This document shows, piece after piece, positions 12,371 to 27,700 of a DNA stretch of 64,000 nucleotides. The stretch is from Hymenolepis diminuta (lineage: Eukaryota; Platyhelminthes; Cestoda; Cyclophyllidea; Hymenolepididae). Positions within the stretch are counted from its first letter, which is position 1, and each line of letters starts with the position of its first letter. The notes below the pieces were generated by a model. The model had not been told where the DNA came from. It saw nothing but the letters and a program-made list of their open reading frames with translations, and ran no database searches. The DNA lies in the NCBI GenBank assembly GCA_900708905.1, contig CAADRB010000015.1, forward strand, positions 1,260,040 to 1,324,039, in the 5' to 3' direction. The position numbers and the translations under genes are program-made.

Positions 12371-14081
12371 AGACTCATTTACAATTTATCAGAAAATGCT
12401 ATGGAGTTTGCTGAACTAATGATTATATATATTGAATTTATCTTAACAAACAATTTACAGATTTTAACAAATATAATTAAATATCCAAATAATTCTGAAT
12501 AAATGAAAAGCAATAAAGCATGCATATTTTTATTATTCTAATTAACGAATATTTGAAGGAATAAATGCCGCACATTTAGACAAATTCATCGAAATAAAAG
12601 ACGAACTCTAAATGTCATAACGATGCACTTTGAACTTTTAGTTATTAAGGTATAAGAAAATGACATTCAAGAATTTCACATCAAAATAGCACTTTTTATA
12701 ATATTTTTGTTATGTCAATTAACAGAGCTACTATGGGAAATTCCACTTCCTGCTTAAATAAAATGGATCAGTAAAATTAAGAGGAAACACTTTTTACAAT
12801 GGAGGAAGATTTAATTGGACTTGATAGTGTTTTTAAATTGGACATCTCGCCAGCAAAAAAGTAAATTTGTTAGAAGATCATAATTACACTAGTACTTGAG
12901 TTCAACTTCAATGAATTTCTGTGAACACTGCTGTGTTTAAAGTGCCTGTATTAGCATTAGCAGTTTGTTCTTCGATGTAAGAAGGTAAAAATTAAACGAA
13001 GTAGCATATCTAGATTTCCAATAAAATTGTCGACAAGCTCTGAATACTCAGAAATTGAGGATTAAAGCATGAAAGTAAAGATTTAGATCACCAGAATATC
13101 ACAAAATAAACTATGCCAATTATGAAAAACTGACAATTCAATGCTTTTAGAATTCGAATAAAGTAAGTGCTCTGATATCCCTGCTTGATTATATACTCCT
13201 ATTTAATTCCCCTTAACGAACTACTTTGCTTTCACATGCGTTCAGATGCCTGCCATGATTAGAACTAGCGATTTTTTTTGCAATGTCACAGAGTCATAAT
13301 GATTTAAAACAAAAGTCACTAGAAGATGCTCAGAGAAGTTGGGGAAATGTGGTCATTTGATGGTTTTTTTAAAATTTAGTTTGCACATCTCTTTCCTTCT
13401 TTGGGAGTTAAGAAAGATTTGATGGCTACACGTCAACGTCAGGCTGAGCAGTTAAATAAGAACGGTAGTGGAGAAAGGGAATTTTCTAAAAAGACTAAAG
13501 TTTTGCAAATACTTAAGGCGATGTGCAATATTTATTTATTCACAAGACTGATAGAAAAAAAGCATTTCTTTTTTGGTGTTTATTTCTATGTTCCTTTTTT
13601 ACTGGGATAATATAAAAATAAACTTAAACTAAACATCGAAATACCATGAAACTGTCAAATTATCAGTCACACCGAAATTTCCTAGAAGAATGTATTGGCA
13701 TCTTATAAGCAAATAGATTGATTTCTGCCATTCAACATACTTAACAATGTATTAGATAATAAAAAGGCACAAATTTTTGTCAGAATGTTTTAGCTTTAAC
13801 TGTGATTTTACAGAATCGCCTAAAAATGCAAACGCAAATAAAGTAACATAACTCTTTTTGGATAAGATATGGGTTGGCATAATAACGGGAGATGCTTTCA
13901 TAAACGAATATTAAGCAAGATATTTCCTGTATTACAACTACTTGTAAATATATATATCCTTACGGCTAGTAATGGGCGTACATATCGGGAGAAAAAGGTG
14001 GAAAGTATGGAATGTAGGACAGAAGAATACTATTTTGTGCGAGCAATGCAAGTGCGTGTATAGAAACGATAAATCTAATTG

Positions 14082-14084
<3 letters not shown>

Positions 14085-14113
<29 letters not shown>
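14085..14113. repeat. (AT)n microsatellite
   Basis: Uninterrupted AT run of about 14 units. Confidence 0.95.
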
Positions 14114-14116
<3 letters not shown>

Positions 14117-17054
14117 TGTATTAATATTTATTATGCATGCGCATATGTTTACAGCAGTAACATAAGTTGTGGCCAAAGTATTTATAATTTTACCATTTTT
14201 ACCATTTCCCTAATGTCATTAATTCAGCTAAATTTGGCATTTGATGTTCCTTCATTTAAACTAGATTTTCCATTTTATTTATAGTGTTAACGTGGTTTAA
14301 ATGAGTAAATTTTTACTGTTATTTACTTTTATAGCATTTTATATCTTTTAGAATAGTGTAAATGGATAAATAATATCTGTTTATTTAAGGCGACCGGCCA
14401 TTTTGTAAATTGAAATAATCAGCAAATTTATTTTACTTGGGATCTTGGACGTTGGGTAAAATGACTACTTCTTCGTGGACGATAACTACGTTAAAACCAC
14501 ATTTCTACAAACCATTAAATATTTAATATAACAAGTATTTTAATAGGAAAAGATACAGAGAACAGTGCAACTCCGCTCACTAGTGTCTGAGGAACGCAGA
14601 CGTTCTCATTAGGACATAATTAATTTTCGCATTTTTAAATTTGTTTAAAATAAAATTAACATAAGTACAGTTGCAAAAAAGAACTTACCCGATTCATTTT
14701 TACACTTAGTGAAGTTTCTTTGAGGTACAATTATAACGATACATCATTGTCTCCTGACCACCTTCAGACTGAGATATCGGAGATCATTTAATTCGTTTGA
14801 AACCTATTTTGGAAGATTATTTGAGTAGTGGGCGTTAGTATTCACCAGCAAATATTCGCATTCATTTCTTGTGCATTTCGTGCTTTTCTATCTCAGTTAC
14901 AGAACAGCAAGTTGATATAAGCTGAGGTAAAAGGCTAGAATAAATCAAATTATTTAATATCGATTCTTAAATACTTTACAGGATTTTTTAAATTTAATTT
15001 GTTTTTTAGGATTGACTTAATTTTTTTCATAACAGGAGTTTTCATGCCCTAAAAATGATCACAAAACAGGCCAGTCTTCGAGCAGTCACGTTCTAGACGG
15101 AAGAAATCACTTGTGTATAAAATATGCACAAGTTTCAGACACGGTTACTACGGCGGAGAGTCTTCCCTCGGGGATAATAGAGTCTGACAATTCTAAATTG
15201 CTTGGCAATGTGTGATGGAATATTAATGGATCAAATAATTAGTCAGCCACAGAGGAGATAGTTGCATGCAAAAGTGGGGGGTTGAAATTGATATATGAGA
15301 GTAAGATTTAAGCCGGCGCTTTGCCTAAAAAGTATGGACTCTTCAATTTAAAAATAAAAACCAACAAGCATTTCTTCGAGATCCAAAAGAAGTAAAGATA
15401 ATTATAAAGATTTTCTGAAAGAATTTCCCAAATCCAGCTGACGGTGATAAGGACATACCCGGAAGTGCAAAAACCAGGGCTTGACATATTAAATTTTATC
15501 CATTTGGTGAAATAAGACAATCTCCCTATTTTGGCTTTATTCTATATCTATCACTTTCCTTCATCACTCATAAAACAATTTTACTTCTGCATTGTTTATT
15601 GTTTCTTCTACTAAATGTTCTACCAAATAATTTTACCTCATGTAAAAATTGTTCTAGGATGCGACTGAAATTGAGATCGATGGAAGAAACTAGAAGGCGC
15701 ATTATTTCTAACTTAATGAGGAAAATAATTGTGATGAATTTTATTTCCTATAAATATACTAGGGAAAAGTAATTCAAGTTTGGCGCATTTATGCCATAGA
15801 AACAGCTACCAACCTACGTGACTTTGCCTGGCATTAGAGAGAAGGAGGGTGGAATCACACGAGGGGCTTACCAATAAAACTGAATATGCATCCCCCTCTC
15901 TTCCAGTGATATTCGTGCATCAACAAATATGAAATAACCACCTAATTAATCCTAACTTTGAAATTTAAATGCATATAGCGGATCGGAGCTGACTTGAATT
16001 TAATTAAAGAACAACATATCTATAATGATTAAATGCATATGCAGTAATTAGACAAATTGGAATGAGTAGATATTTTATGTTCATTTAGTCCAAATTGAGG
16101 TTTTACGATTTGAATAATTTATTAATAAAATGGTCTTTCGATTCTTGGCGAAAGCTCTTGAGTTCGGAGTTAAGTTTCAAATTTTACCATGTCCATATTC
16201 AATTACCGAAATTTGGAAAATTGAAGGTTTCCCATACAAAGACCTGACTAAGGCAGCTCAATGCTGGCATGTAAGAATGAAGATGCGACTTGGGTGCTGA
16301 ATCCAAATAAGAAATCTATTATGCGCTTACTGAAACACAAGTAGGAGGTGTGAGTAAAATTGAAATAGTCATTATGGACGATCGGTGTTATTGAATCTTT
16401 TCATATGTTTGTGAGATGGGAAGACATTGGCGAACAGACCAACATAGAAATAAATACATTCTACAGAGTGGTTGACTTCCTCATCCTGTGTATGGCTGCT
16501 TCAAAACCTATGTAAAAGGAGAGTGATCGTATGAAAAGAAGCCTCCCAAAATTCTGATACAGCGAGAATAAGAAATAATTCAAAACATTTTGAACGAAAA
16601 ATAAAAACGCAGATCCCTTAACGATTTCAGGGGCCAGATGTAGTGCAGCACTGAGTCTTGACTAATCTCATAATTTTGACGTTGTGTATAACGCTTCTAT
16701 CACCTCTTTTATATGGACGTTTTCCATGATTAAAAAATTGAAATTTATGGCTTCGCCATGAATAATAACGAAAACCTGTCAAAAAGATAGCATAGTACTA
16801 TACGAATAGAATGAAACAGAATCAAATAAAATGAAATACCAAATCAATGTTTTTGATGAATGTGCATAAAATAATTACGTGTTCAATCATATTCAACTCC
16901 AGTAAATTCTTCACCAGCATTAGAAAAAATGCATATCTACCATTATAGCGTTCATTATAATGATAATTGGTTGAGCTCTACTAAATTAAATTCATGTTGG
17001 TTGCATAAGTTCGTGTGAGATTATGATGCATTAACGGCCTTTGAAAGAAGAAAG

Positions 17055-17340
17055 GACTTGAAGTGGCAAGACCGATCATCATCAGTATTAAACATCTGAT
17101 CAATAAGCACCGGAGATTGTGGATAAGAATTCGATCATTAATCCAGGAGATGAATTGTGAAATTTGAATTTTATGACGTGAAGCAGTGGACTTCCATAAG
17201 GTGAATTTTTTACAACTTAAACTCGAAATTCAAATAAAGTAACTTTTAGATGCTCTCTTTGGTCTTCCCCCTTATTCCATATTGGACTTACTCAATTTCA
17301 ACTGTTTCATGTCATGAAAACTGTAAAAATTGTCAGCATT
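17055..17340 (+). repeat. Interspersed AT-rich repeat copy
   Basis: Has the 5' block TTGAAGTGGCAAGACCGATC, then GATCAATAAGCACC, GTGAAATTTGAATTTTATGA, ATTCAAATAAAGTAA, and a 3' part ending near TTTCATGTCATGAAAACTG. Order and spacing match the copy at 58978. Confidence 0.65.
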
Positions 17341-17484
17341 GCCGAGCGTTATACTAGTAAACGATATGAATATATCTGAAGCGGTTCATCAATTGTTTAA
17401 AGTAAACAATTGGGTCAAATAGCTCTGAAATGGGCAACCATAAATTTGCTTTGAAAACGGATGCCGAATTTAAAAAGTTAATAA

Positions 17485-17600
17485 TTTGAATTTAAACGTG
17501 AAATTTGAATTTTAAGATCAAATACTGAGGACACTTTTGACGCTCTGACTGTATTTTCTAATATCTATTCGTTTTCCTTCCCTTATCTAAAAAGGAAATG
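17485..17600 (+). repeat. Interspersed repeat, partial copy
   Basis: Carries CGTGAAATTTGAATTTTAAG followed by a shortened central region and CTTCCCTTATC. Located 150 bases after another copy of the same family. Confidence 0.4.
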
Positions 17601-20600
17601 CGTTAATGAAAAGTTATAACCTTTTACTCAGCTGCGGGTGATAAATAAAAATAATGAACTGTAATTAGCAATGAAAACGTTGGATATATTATGTTATTGC
17701 ATGACCGGTTGAGAATTTAAGTAAGTTCAGACGCACTTAAAAAGAATGATTCATGACTAAATTTTGTTGCGTGAATAAAACAGTAAGCAGAAATTTACGT
17801 TACCATATAGGAACCAGTGCACTTAACTCAATCTATTTAATAAAATTATACGATTTGGTCAAAGAGAACTTTAGATTTTGTTTTAAAAATATTTAAAGGA
17901 GAGGAAAGTGGAATTCGAGTTATTTACAATTAAAGCAGAGATTTATAAATACCCCGAGCATTGATTGGTGCCTAAGATATTAAGAGCCTAGCTTTGAAGA
18001 AGATTCGATTGAAATAATATCAAAAGATGATTATCAGAAGTAAGGGTTTATGTTTGTCTTTGTTCTTTACATAATCTCTCATCTACTTTTAATTTTCTTC
18101 TACGAGAGAAGAAAGTGTACACTCGTAATTGGCCAACATCATAAGACTGAGGAAGTTACACAGCTGCTAATTGGTATAAGTTAGGTAGATTTGCGACTAC
18201 TTCAAATCAATCCAGGTAAGTTTTGTTTGAGTAATCGTAATAATATTGCCTAAACAACTATATTTTAATTTTGACGACCAATTTCCAAACAATAAATGAA
18301 TTTCATTCTGAAATGGACGAATTGATCCATTAGAAGCAGGTTACCGTTTGGATTCCTCTAATATTATAATACCATGAAAATTTTAAGCGGCTAGGCTTAG
18401 AGCCCATTTGATGGCAAAGTTAACAGAAATTGCTTTACAGACAGGCTTTCAGTCATGAATTCAGGCAGTATTTACCATTTCAAAATTAGTCAATGATCAG
18501 GCTAAAGGCTTATGTTTAGTCTGAAAGCACAAATATTCAGGAATGAGAAGCTACCACATTTGCAATAACAATAATATTACTAATGGAAGGGTAATAAAAT
18601 TATTCCTATCTTTCCAGACAATAAATAATAAACAATTTTATGATTATATTACCATTCAAGTCTACTTAATTTTATTGAGTCTCGTAATATATTAACAAGT
18701 AAATTGGGTTATGTGCTCGTTTAGAATGAACTCTAAAGAAATCTACTGTTATAAACATTGAAAGGCATAACCAACCACCCACTTTAAATTCTTAGGGTTA
18801 AAGCGTCAAAATATGTCTTTGTGCATCCTTCGCTAAATCAACAATAGACACGAGAATATTTTTCGAATATTTTACTAATCGCCGATGTTAGATGCCTTTG
18901 CGTGATTAAAAACTTCAAAATATTTTGCTTTGCCGTGAGAAATTGTAAATAGGAATTATATTTTTCATCTGCACACTTCCAGTGAATGTTATAAAGTCAG
19001 TCCTTAAGAATATAACTTAATGTCAGACATGTCACAATAGTAACAGGGAAAAATTTCAGATGTTCTACTCCAATTCAGTTCCATCAGTCAGTGAAGCAGG
19101 CAATCAAAATGCTGCTTCCGGTAGTGCTTTTCACATTTGAAAGTAATTTATTTTCGCAACCTCATCTCATCTGAACTAGCAACTTTCATGCTAATTCCTA
19201 TTCTCCCGTAAATGCCATCCACGATAGTTATCAAATATCAAATGAATGAGGAGGAACTAATTTTAAAATTAATTAATTTGTTAACTTATATATTTTTAAA
19301 ATTTCAAACACATTTTAACCCCTCGGTTTGGTCAATAAACTCCCAAAATTAAGGGCGTACACTCATTTAGAAATCGACCAATTAAGTCCTGGAATTTGAT
19401 GTTTGCTTCATTGTGACATGATACCTATGATACCTGTGACATCTTTTGGTGTTAAAACTACATTTTTTCCTTCGTCGTCTATATTTCCCCCCATAATCAG
19501 ATATCTTTCCGTGATTGAAAACTGTATTAACTGACCATGCAATTAGTAATAAAACTAAAAACAATATTTTTTGTAATTTTTATTATTTTTTGATAGAGTA
19601 AGCAATCAGCAAACTCAAAATAACAAAATTAAATAAATACCAAATAGTGACTATGAAATAGCATTATCATATGAAATCTAATATTATTCTGCTGCTGTAC
19701 AGAGCGATTTAAAACAGTGTTTTAAAAATTACAATTTCACAGAGAATATAGACAAAAGAAATTCATGCTCTAAATTGATTTGACAAAGTAATATTTCCTC
19801 AGAATGAAAATTAATCATTAATTAATCGAGTCAACTGAGAAGAGTAATAAGAAACAGAACTGAAGTGATATTGACAGTATTAAGTAGGTGAAGTTAATCT
19901 GCGTTAATCCGAATTTTACTGCCCATAAATCTTAGCTTATAAAACCTGCAGCTCTGCATCTGTAAGTGACACAAGTAGTGCAGCCACTCCAAATTTTTTT
20001 AATGAGATCAGTTCCAGATGCATGATTTCTGATGTCTGTTATTTTTAGGAATGAGAACATGCATTAAGGACAATCTGTCGCTCTTGAAAATGGACATCAG
20101 ATACAATGATCAACCAAAATTTCAAAAGATTAGAAAACAAGGATGCAAAAGCTGCATCTGGAGTCGCATATAAATATTTGGTCTCAATTTCACTTTATTC
20201 GCTCCAATAAATTTAGAATTAAAACCGTGCATCATTTTTGCTCAATTATCCGTATATGCCAGTGCAATTTATCAAATTTTTTTCTAAATATTAATAATAA
20301 TTAATGACTTGGTTTACAAACTAAATAACTGTAAGAAAAAATAACTACCCTTTGAAATGGTTAGGATTTGAGACTTTGGATGATTGTGTCCTTTGTGGAA
20401 AGAATTTCTCCGCGAAATTTGCCCACTTACTTACACACTCTCAAATTCAAATTGAGAATGGAAAAGGCCAATGTCAATTAACTATTCATCCACTTTCAGT
20501 CAGTATAAATTTCCAGCTTTTTATTCGAATTCAAACGAATAAATAAGGCCAATTAAACTACGGTATAAAATGCACACGGTTGGAATGGTTACAACAGAAC

Positions 20601-20784
20601 ATTACTATATATAAATGAAGTGGAAATCTTTCATTAGGTCGGCTTGATTGGCTCAGCTTGCAGAGCTTGGTGAATTTGGAAATTTTGATTATTTCATCTC
20701 TGTTATGCTAAAGATTGTGTAAGCTGCATAACATCATTCTACTTCCTTAATAGTTGGAGAAAAATTGAGGTGTAATGGTAGGGC

Positions 20785-21050
20785 TGTTGATTATAATATA
20801 GCAGCCGGTTAACAAACATCAGATATCGTAAATAAGAATTTGCTCCAATCTACGAAATTCGAATTTTGGAAAGTGAAGTACCATTAAGCAAATTTTTATA
20901 CAAGCTAAATCCATAGAAATCACATGAAATAAAATTCACTGACACCTTGTCTACTCTCTCCTTTATTATTTTATTAAACTTACCGTTAACTGACTTCCCA
21001 CAATAAAAATGTATACATTTTTGCACTGTAATGGGTAATAAGAAGAATAA
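20785..21050 (+). repeat. Interspersed AT-rich repeat copy
   Basis: Shared blocks: CCGGTTAACAAACATCAGA, ACGAAATTCGAATTTTGGAA, ACTGACTTCCCACAATAAAA, and the 3' end TTGCACTGTAATGGGTAATA. This copy preserves the 3' end well. Confidence 0.65.
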
Positions 21051-24000
21051 AAATATCGATATGGATTAACGGAATTGCCAATACATTGAACGTTATCTAT
21101 TTCAATGAATTAAATTAATTTGCTTATTAGTGGCAGAAAATTCTAGGTGTTATATTTCGATGAGAAAGATAAATTATCAAAAGTTTTTAGATTTTCTACC
21201 TTTACTTCAGTGCTAAAAGCATTATTAAACTGTCTCACTCTTTTCCTTCAAAGAATTGGCGCAAAAAGTTCAACTTTAGAGCAAAAATGCCAGTTTACTA
21301 ACTGAAGAATGAAATCGTAGGGGAGTATAACAAAAGAAACGATGGATTCTGAAGAGAAAGAATTAATTTCAATAATATGAAACCAATTTATAAATAGCAT
21401 TAATATGTTTGATTCTTTTGTAATTTTTCACCAAAATCGTTCCTTAAGCAAAGAAAATAATGGCAGTGTTTACTAAGACGCATTCTGACGATGGCCATTT
21501 GTCGTTTCTCCTCATCGGCGTTTTAATTAGCTAGTAAGCACTCCATCAAACCTCGTCTCCCTATATTCCATTAAAATTGACAAATTGGCAGGAAATTATA
21601 TAAATGGCAGTAATTTAGATTACTTATCCTGATTTTGGGGATATTATTTCACTAAAATAGGCTTCTTTCTTGTCCTATTATATTATTATTATTAAATGAA
21701 CATTGTCGACATATCAATCATAATATTGGAGCATTTCTTCATGAGGAAATTTTGATCTTTGATAAAAGATCACTTCGTACTTCAATTTTGTTTTCGTAAC
21801 AACGATTAGATCATAAGAACTGAAAATTCGGTAAACTATTTAAGATTCTTAATTAGATGAACTGTAAAGTATTTATTCAACAGACGTGATTGATGCAGTT
21901 TATCTTACAGTCCGTCAAAAGCGAAAGGCCTTTGATGTACATGTGATAAGGGGATTCTGCAACTACGGTAACTATCACTGTATAATAAAATAGTTCGTAG
22001 ACGCCTTTTTCGCTAAGTATTTTAACGATATCTGAAAAATCAGCCAAGGTATTTTAACTAAGAGGATCCATAATTCTAAGTGAAACCTTGGTGGTGATAC
22101 ATTATTTGAATAAATAATTTAGTCAATAAAGATTAAAAACAAAACACGTTCTGTATTAATCCAACTTATCAAATTTTTCTCAAGTTAAATATTTTATGCA
22201 TTTCATAGATTTTATGACAAGATTTTTAGATATATTTTCAAAATGATTCATGCCGTGAGTCAACTGGACATTACTTTCTATTGAGTAACCTGAACTGCAT
22301 CAGGTTCAAGAAAACCGATTCTACACACTCGTTGAATCTGACTGACTAAGCATTTGGAGTGGTGGGATTCGACTAATTAATCTCCGATGTTAAAGTATGC
22401 ACATCTTCTCTTTTAAGCGGACTGCTAGTAACAAACTTTGTTGATCGCAGTTCTGCTCTTTCTTAATTCAGTTGCTGCAGCGAAGATTGGTATAAGATAG
22501 AAAGTATGACCTGTGGAAGAGCTAGAGCAAATACCTGAACCTGGCTGCCGGTTATCCATGGATATATAATTAAATCTGGGAGTCGCTTCTATTGCCGTTT
22601 GCCAAAAATAATCAGACAATACGGAGAATTATAAATGTGACATTCAGCTTACCCAAAAATATATGTTCAGTGGAAAAAAATCATGAATTATTTTCGTTCA
22701 CTTTGTTATCTATAGAAGGAGGTAAATGACAAATATTTGTATTGGTTGCATTTGTAATCATGGAATAAACTAATATTGCCTCTTAAAAGTGAACATACCC
22801 CATCCTTATTTATCACCATGTTATTAACAACAAAGAAGGTATAACTATACTATCTCAGCAAGCAGAGAAATAAATACAACAGAGGAAATAATTTGTGAAA
22901 AGGTTAGGGAAATTTGGTGTTAGGGAATCAGGATAATTACTTATTAACTAAAGGACTATTAAAGGACTTTTAGAAGAGGCAGGACCCAGACATCTCATCT
23001 ACTTACTGATCCATTTTAGAGAGGCAAGTGCAAAGGCACAAAAAAACCGCTCATTCGCGAAGAGCATCAGTGAGTACTTATCAAATTCATGAATTCAGTG
23101 ATCACCAAAAATCGGGAACGAAAATTTTAGGAGCAAAATGCAATTACCTATTCAGATGCAAAACGAATTCTCAAATGCCTCAAATATCTATCCGAACATG
23201 AGTTAAGGAATAGGAGAGATCAATGTAAGATGAAGAAAAACTAGCATAACTGTGGCTCTTCCAAATTTTATGTACCACACTACCGCAAGACATGAAGAAG
23301 TCCGAGATGTTAGTGGAATATTTACAATATAAGAGAAAAGAGATGGAAATAACAGTAAGCAATGTTGTGAAAGTGCAGTTAACTACTTGAGTATGATTAA
23401 GTGAAAAAACGTGTATCATGTTTGAAGATTGGAGATTGATTATATCCATTACAACGATATGTGAGTTAATAGACCTGACCTTTTCAGCGTATAACCATGG
23501 TTAATCTCCGAAGCCACTTACATACCACACTTCAAATACAATAGTTTGCCTAGAGACTATCATATAATCACCGAATAAAATGGAGCGAATAAAGTATATA
23601 TTTGGAAAGTTATTTTAAATTTAGATACGGTTCGAGCGAGAAGGTCCAATGGAAAACTGAACACGTATGTAGAACTATATTTTTCGGTCTGGCAAGTATA
23701 AAAGTACTCGAAAAGTGTTAATTAACTAGAAAAAACAGGTCGCGTCACACCAACTTTTTAAAAACATGCACCTACTTCATGTCTTGCTACGCAGACATTC
23801 TTTGTGTAAAAATGTTTATTCTTGAAATATTTCCCTTTTAATTACGACTCTCTGGTTGCTTAATAATACCCACTTCTAAGCAAATCAATTGTGCGAATGA
23901 GATATTGTCGGAGTGCTCACGTAAGATTTTTATACAAATTTTACTGGCATTTATTTATTCTCCGCCACTTTATAACATTCTGAACGCAGCTTTAAATTTC

Positions 24001-24713
24001 CCAAATTACACCATTAGCCCGGCCATTCACTCACAGAAGATTGGATAATTAAAATAATTTATAATTTTTATAACTTATTTAAGTATCATTACATAAAGTG
24101 AATATTCAATATTTAATTAAAATATTTTTATTCATAAAAAAACAAATTAAGTTAGACAAGGTAAAAACGCTAATTGAACTGCTGAAAATTTCGGTACTCA
24201 ATTAATTTAATCAAAATCACTAGAGGTAATTTGGTATAACTTTGTATTAGTCAGTGTAAAATATGAACATTTTCTTATTGGTTTTAATTGTGAGATGGCA
24301 TCGGAGCACGCAAAATTTCAAATTAATTCACTAAAGGTTGAAACGAGGGGTCAAATAGGAGTATATAATGAAACCAATATGTCAAAAATCAAACTGAATA
24401 CGGGTTCCGGTAGCATTTCATTGTCCACTTTCACCTCTAAATACCCTAATGTTTTAAAGTTAAGTCTTTAGGATACTATTCTTTGTTTTTGGTGCATTCG
24501 TGCTCGAGATATTCAGAACTTGCAGACCTGTTAATTCAGTTTTAACAGCCGGTCATGTAATTTAGAACTTTTGCATCTATTTACATCTATGATCAGGCAG
24601 ATAAGACCTGCCAAAGGTGATTTAAACATAGCAAAGCTTAATACTTATTCAAGAGGAATATAAGTATTTGGTCAAGAAATTAGGGAGCTTTAAAGTACTT
24701 CCGTACGGTCCCG

Positions 24714-24745
24714 TTAATGAATAAGTCTTATAACTTATTCATTAA
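24714..24745. repeat. Perfect inverted repeat, 13-base arms, 6-base loop
   Basis: TTAATGAATAAGT at 24714-24726 and its exact complement ACTTATTCATTAA at 24733-24745, separated by CTTATA. Not followed by a T tract. Function unknown. Confidence 0.85.
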
Positions 24746-27700
24746 ATATGTAGAGCTGGTCTCCATTTCCTCCCATGCAATTTTGAAAGGGTTTTAACTT
24801 AAACTCATCTTTGATAAAACGCATTATATTAACTGGTTGGTTTTATGCATTGCATGCTTTGTTATTATGACAATGAAAAAAAAAATATTCAACTTGTTTT
24901 TCTTACTATTTTTCACATATATTTTTACAGTACTTTAATCCTTGTTTCAAGTAAAGAAGCCGACCTGGCTTTAAATCATAGGCCTGAACTTTATTGAATG
25001 TTTGGTTATCTATCGAATTCTCTGAATTGCATTTTCTGTGATAAATTAGCAAAATATCGTATCAAATTTGCAGTGTATAACTTTTGTTTCCCAGTGTTAG
25101 TATTTTGTGCCGTTCTGTTTGACGATTCCTGAAAAAAATAAAACATCATTGCAAATAGTAGTTTGGTGTATTTACTACTGAAAAGAGATGAAACAAGGCT
25201 ATCAGTTTGAGATCCGGATATCCTTTTAATATTTAATCATTTTGGCTTTGGCGGAAAATTTTACAATGGGTTGATCTTTAAACAGCTGGAAACAGATGTT
25301 GATGGTTTACTTTGAAACGCTGTCACCAGGTTTTCAACCATAAATGTTTTAAACTGCTGGACTGTCGCCTTAGCGCCATATGGTCACTGCATTTAACTCG
25401 ACAGAACAAAGCGAAATTATGAAAATGTGTACTTTGATAAAAGATAGGCACAATTTCTTCAACCCGAAAAAGGATATGATCGCTTGAAACCTCACCTCCT
25501 CTTATCATAGTAATAAGCAAAAACAATACCGGTATGATTATATATGTTAATTGCCGGATTATATGGAGCTTAAAGAGTATTAATGTGACATTGTGTGGAC
25601 CGAGGCAGCATTGGAGGTATGAGTTGTTAGAACAATTTGAAGATGGTTGTGAAACCCATTTCAACTCATTGATAAAACTATTTACCTTATATCTAAATAA
25701 TTCTTCATGAGACATTGACCTTATCTGTTTGCCGGTATCTATGCATGATGATTGGTATCTGTATGAGTTACTATGTACATTCCCGGGTCGCCACAGTAAA
25801 ATACTAATGTTAAGGCTAGTCAGCTTCTTGGCGTTCCGAAACGCTAGCCGTTAATTAACAACAATTAGGTCTAGCAAGTAAGCAATCAGAAAAGGTAACA
25901 AGACACATTTTCGGTCATTGTAAATAGAAATCATTAGATTGAAATATCAGTTATCTGGTATTATCATTACCGCAGTTTATTTCACATCTGCCAACGCTTC
26001 AATTAAATCAACGAAAATATTTCTTATAAAAATTATTTGCATATCTAACGGTTTTTGCTTTATAATGCCATTATCCTGTAAAATTTATTCGCTTGAGTAT
26101 GCAAAACTTTCTCATTTATCATTTTAAATGGACGTTTTGTCCAGCTCAGTTTAGTTTACTTGTATTGTGATCAATGAATTTATTTTTACATATCTATATG
26201 TATAAATGATGACTGAGTTTACCTTTTAATTTAAAAATTAGAGAATTATCCACATATTACCCCTTTGAGGAAAGTATTAAGATGATAAAATTTCGATATT
26301 TAGTCCACAATAGAAAGTCGGATCGACTATTTCCAATACTTTGTCCAAAAGTAATAAAATGCTACAAAGTAAATTCATTTCACTGGTATCCGAGTTTGGA
26401 TTATTGGTATTTCATGCCAATATTTGGGAATGAAGTCACATCTCAGCTTAATTTCTAGCTAACCAGGTAGTCAATTAATTCCATAACCTGAAGCTCTTTG
26501 TGAATTCTTGGGCTGTATTGATAAGCATAGAGGATTGTCATTAAGTTTCATGCCATCTTTTCGCACCCATAATGATAATAGTAATAAATAACTATAACGG
26601 AATTCACAGATTTCTACTTTAAAATTGTAGGCTACTTCGGATATGAATAACGTAATATCTTATCGTATAGATTAATTGGTTCTTTCAGCATGCTATTACA
26701 ATAAAGGAAAAATTTTCCTTTAGTTATTCTAATGTGTTTACACTTGTGTTTATATTAATTGAAATTCTCAGCAGCCACTCACAGAAAATAAATTTATATA
26801 TCTGAGTAAACAACTATTTATACACATCTCTTTCTTTCTTGCTTAATGTGAATGCTCTGGGCATTGTTTTTATGTTATTCTTTCTCCAATACTTTAAGTT
26901 TTAACGCATTCGTTTGTTAGAAAAGAATTATAACTTAGATAATATCATCAGAGACGACATAAGTCTTTCGTGGCTTTTGCCTTTCCTAACTTTACGGACC
27001 CCTCTGTCAGAGACAAGGACATTCGGGCTAGAAATGCTGCATAAATGGCAGAGCAAATTTAAACTTTAGACTGATAAATGAGTCATAAAGTGGTGAGTGA
27101 AGTTTACTACTTAGAGCAAGGAAAGCTAGACCAGTTCGAAAGGTTAATTCCATGACAACTGAGTGGTTATACAGTAATAATTTAATCTTTAGACTTTCAT
27201 CCTCACAAACCAATAAGGGAATGTTAAGGAGTTCACTTAATAACCAAGGTGGTATTAAAAATGATATGCCTATATTCAGAAAAATTCATAGATACGTTCT
27301 TCTGACTCTCTGTCCACTTTCGATTCTGAGTTAGACATCCGCCAACTACTATTATGTCATGGAGGACGGAATAATACTGATATCCAAACTAGACTGTTCT
27401 TCTGGCTCCTCCATTGAAAGCAGATTTTCCATTTAAAACATTCCTTACTGTAATGGAGCACAAAGACAAAGAGGACCCCAGATAAAGTAGATCATATCTT
27501 GATCGCAACTTATTATATTCCGTCAATCATAACTGATTAGATAAACGAACGAGATAACAGGGCAGAAATCAATCAATCTCAAGTCAGGGTGTATTAAAGG
27601 GGGTTTATCATGTGACCGAGCATTGAGACCCTGTACACTACACACACCACAATTAGGATGACATTTACCCAATTTAAAAATTGTCTCTTAATGAGTTAAG

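Noticed and set aside
25323..25715. 130-codon open frame on the minus strand, the longest in the gene-free region
   Set aside because: No family motif, irregular composition, no exon-like flanks or promoter, and not repeated in another frame-conserved copy. Likely chance.
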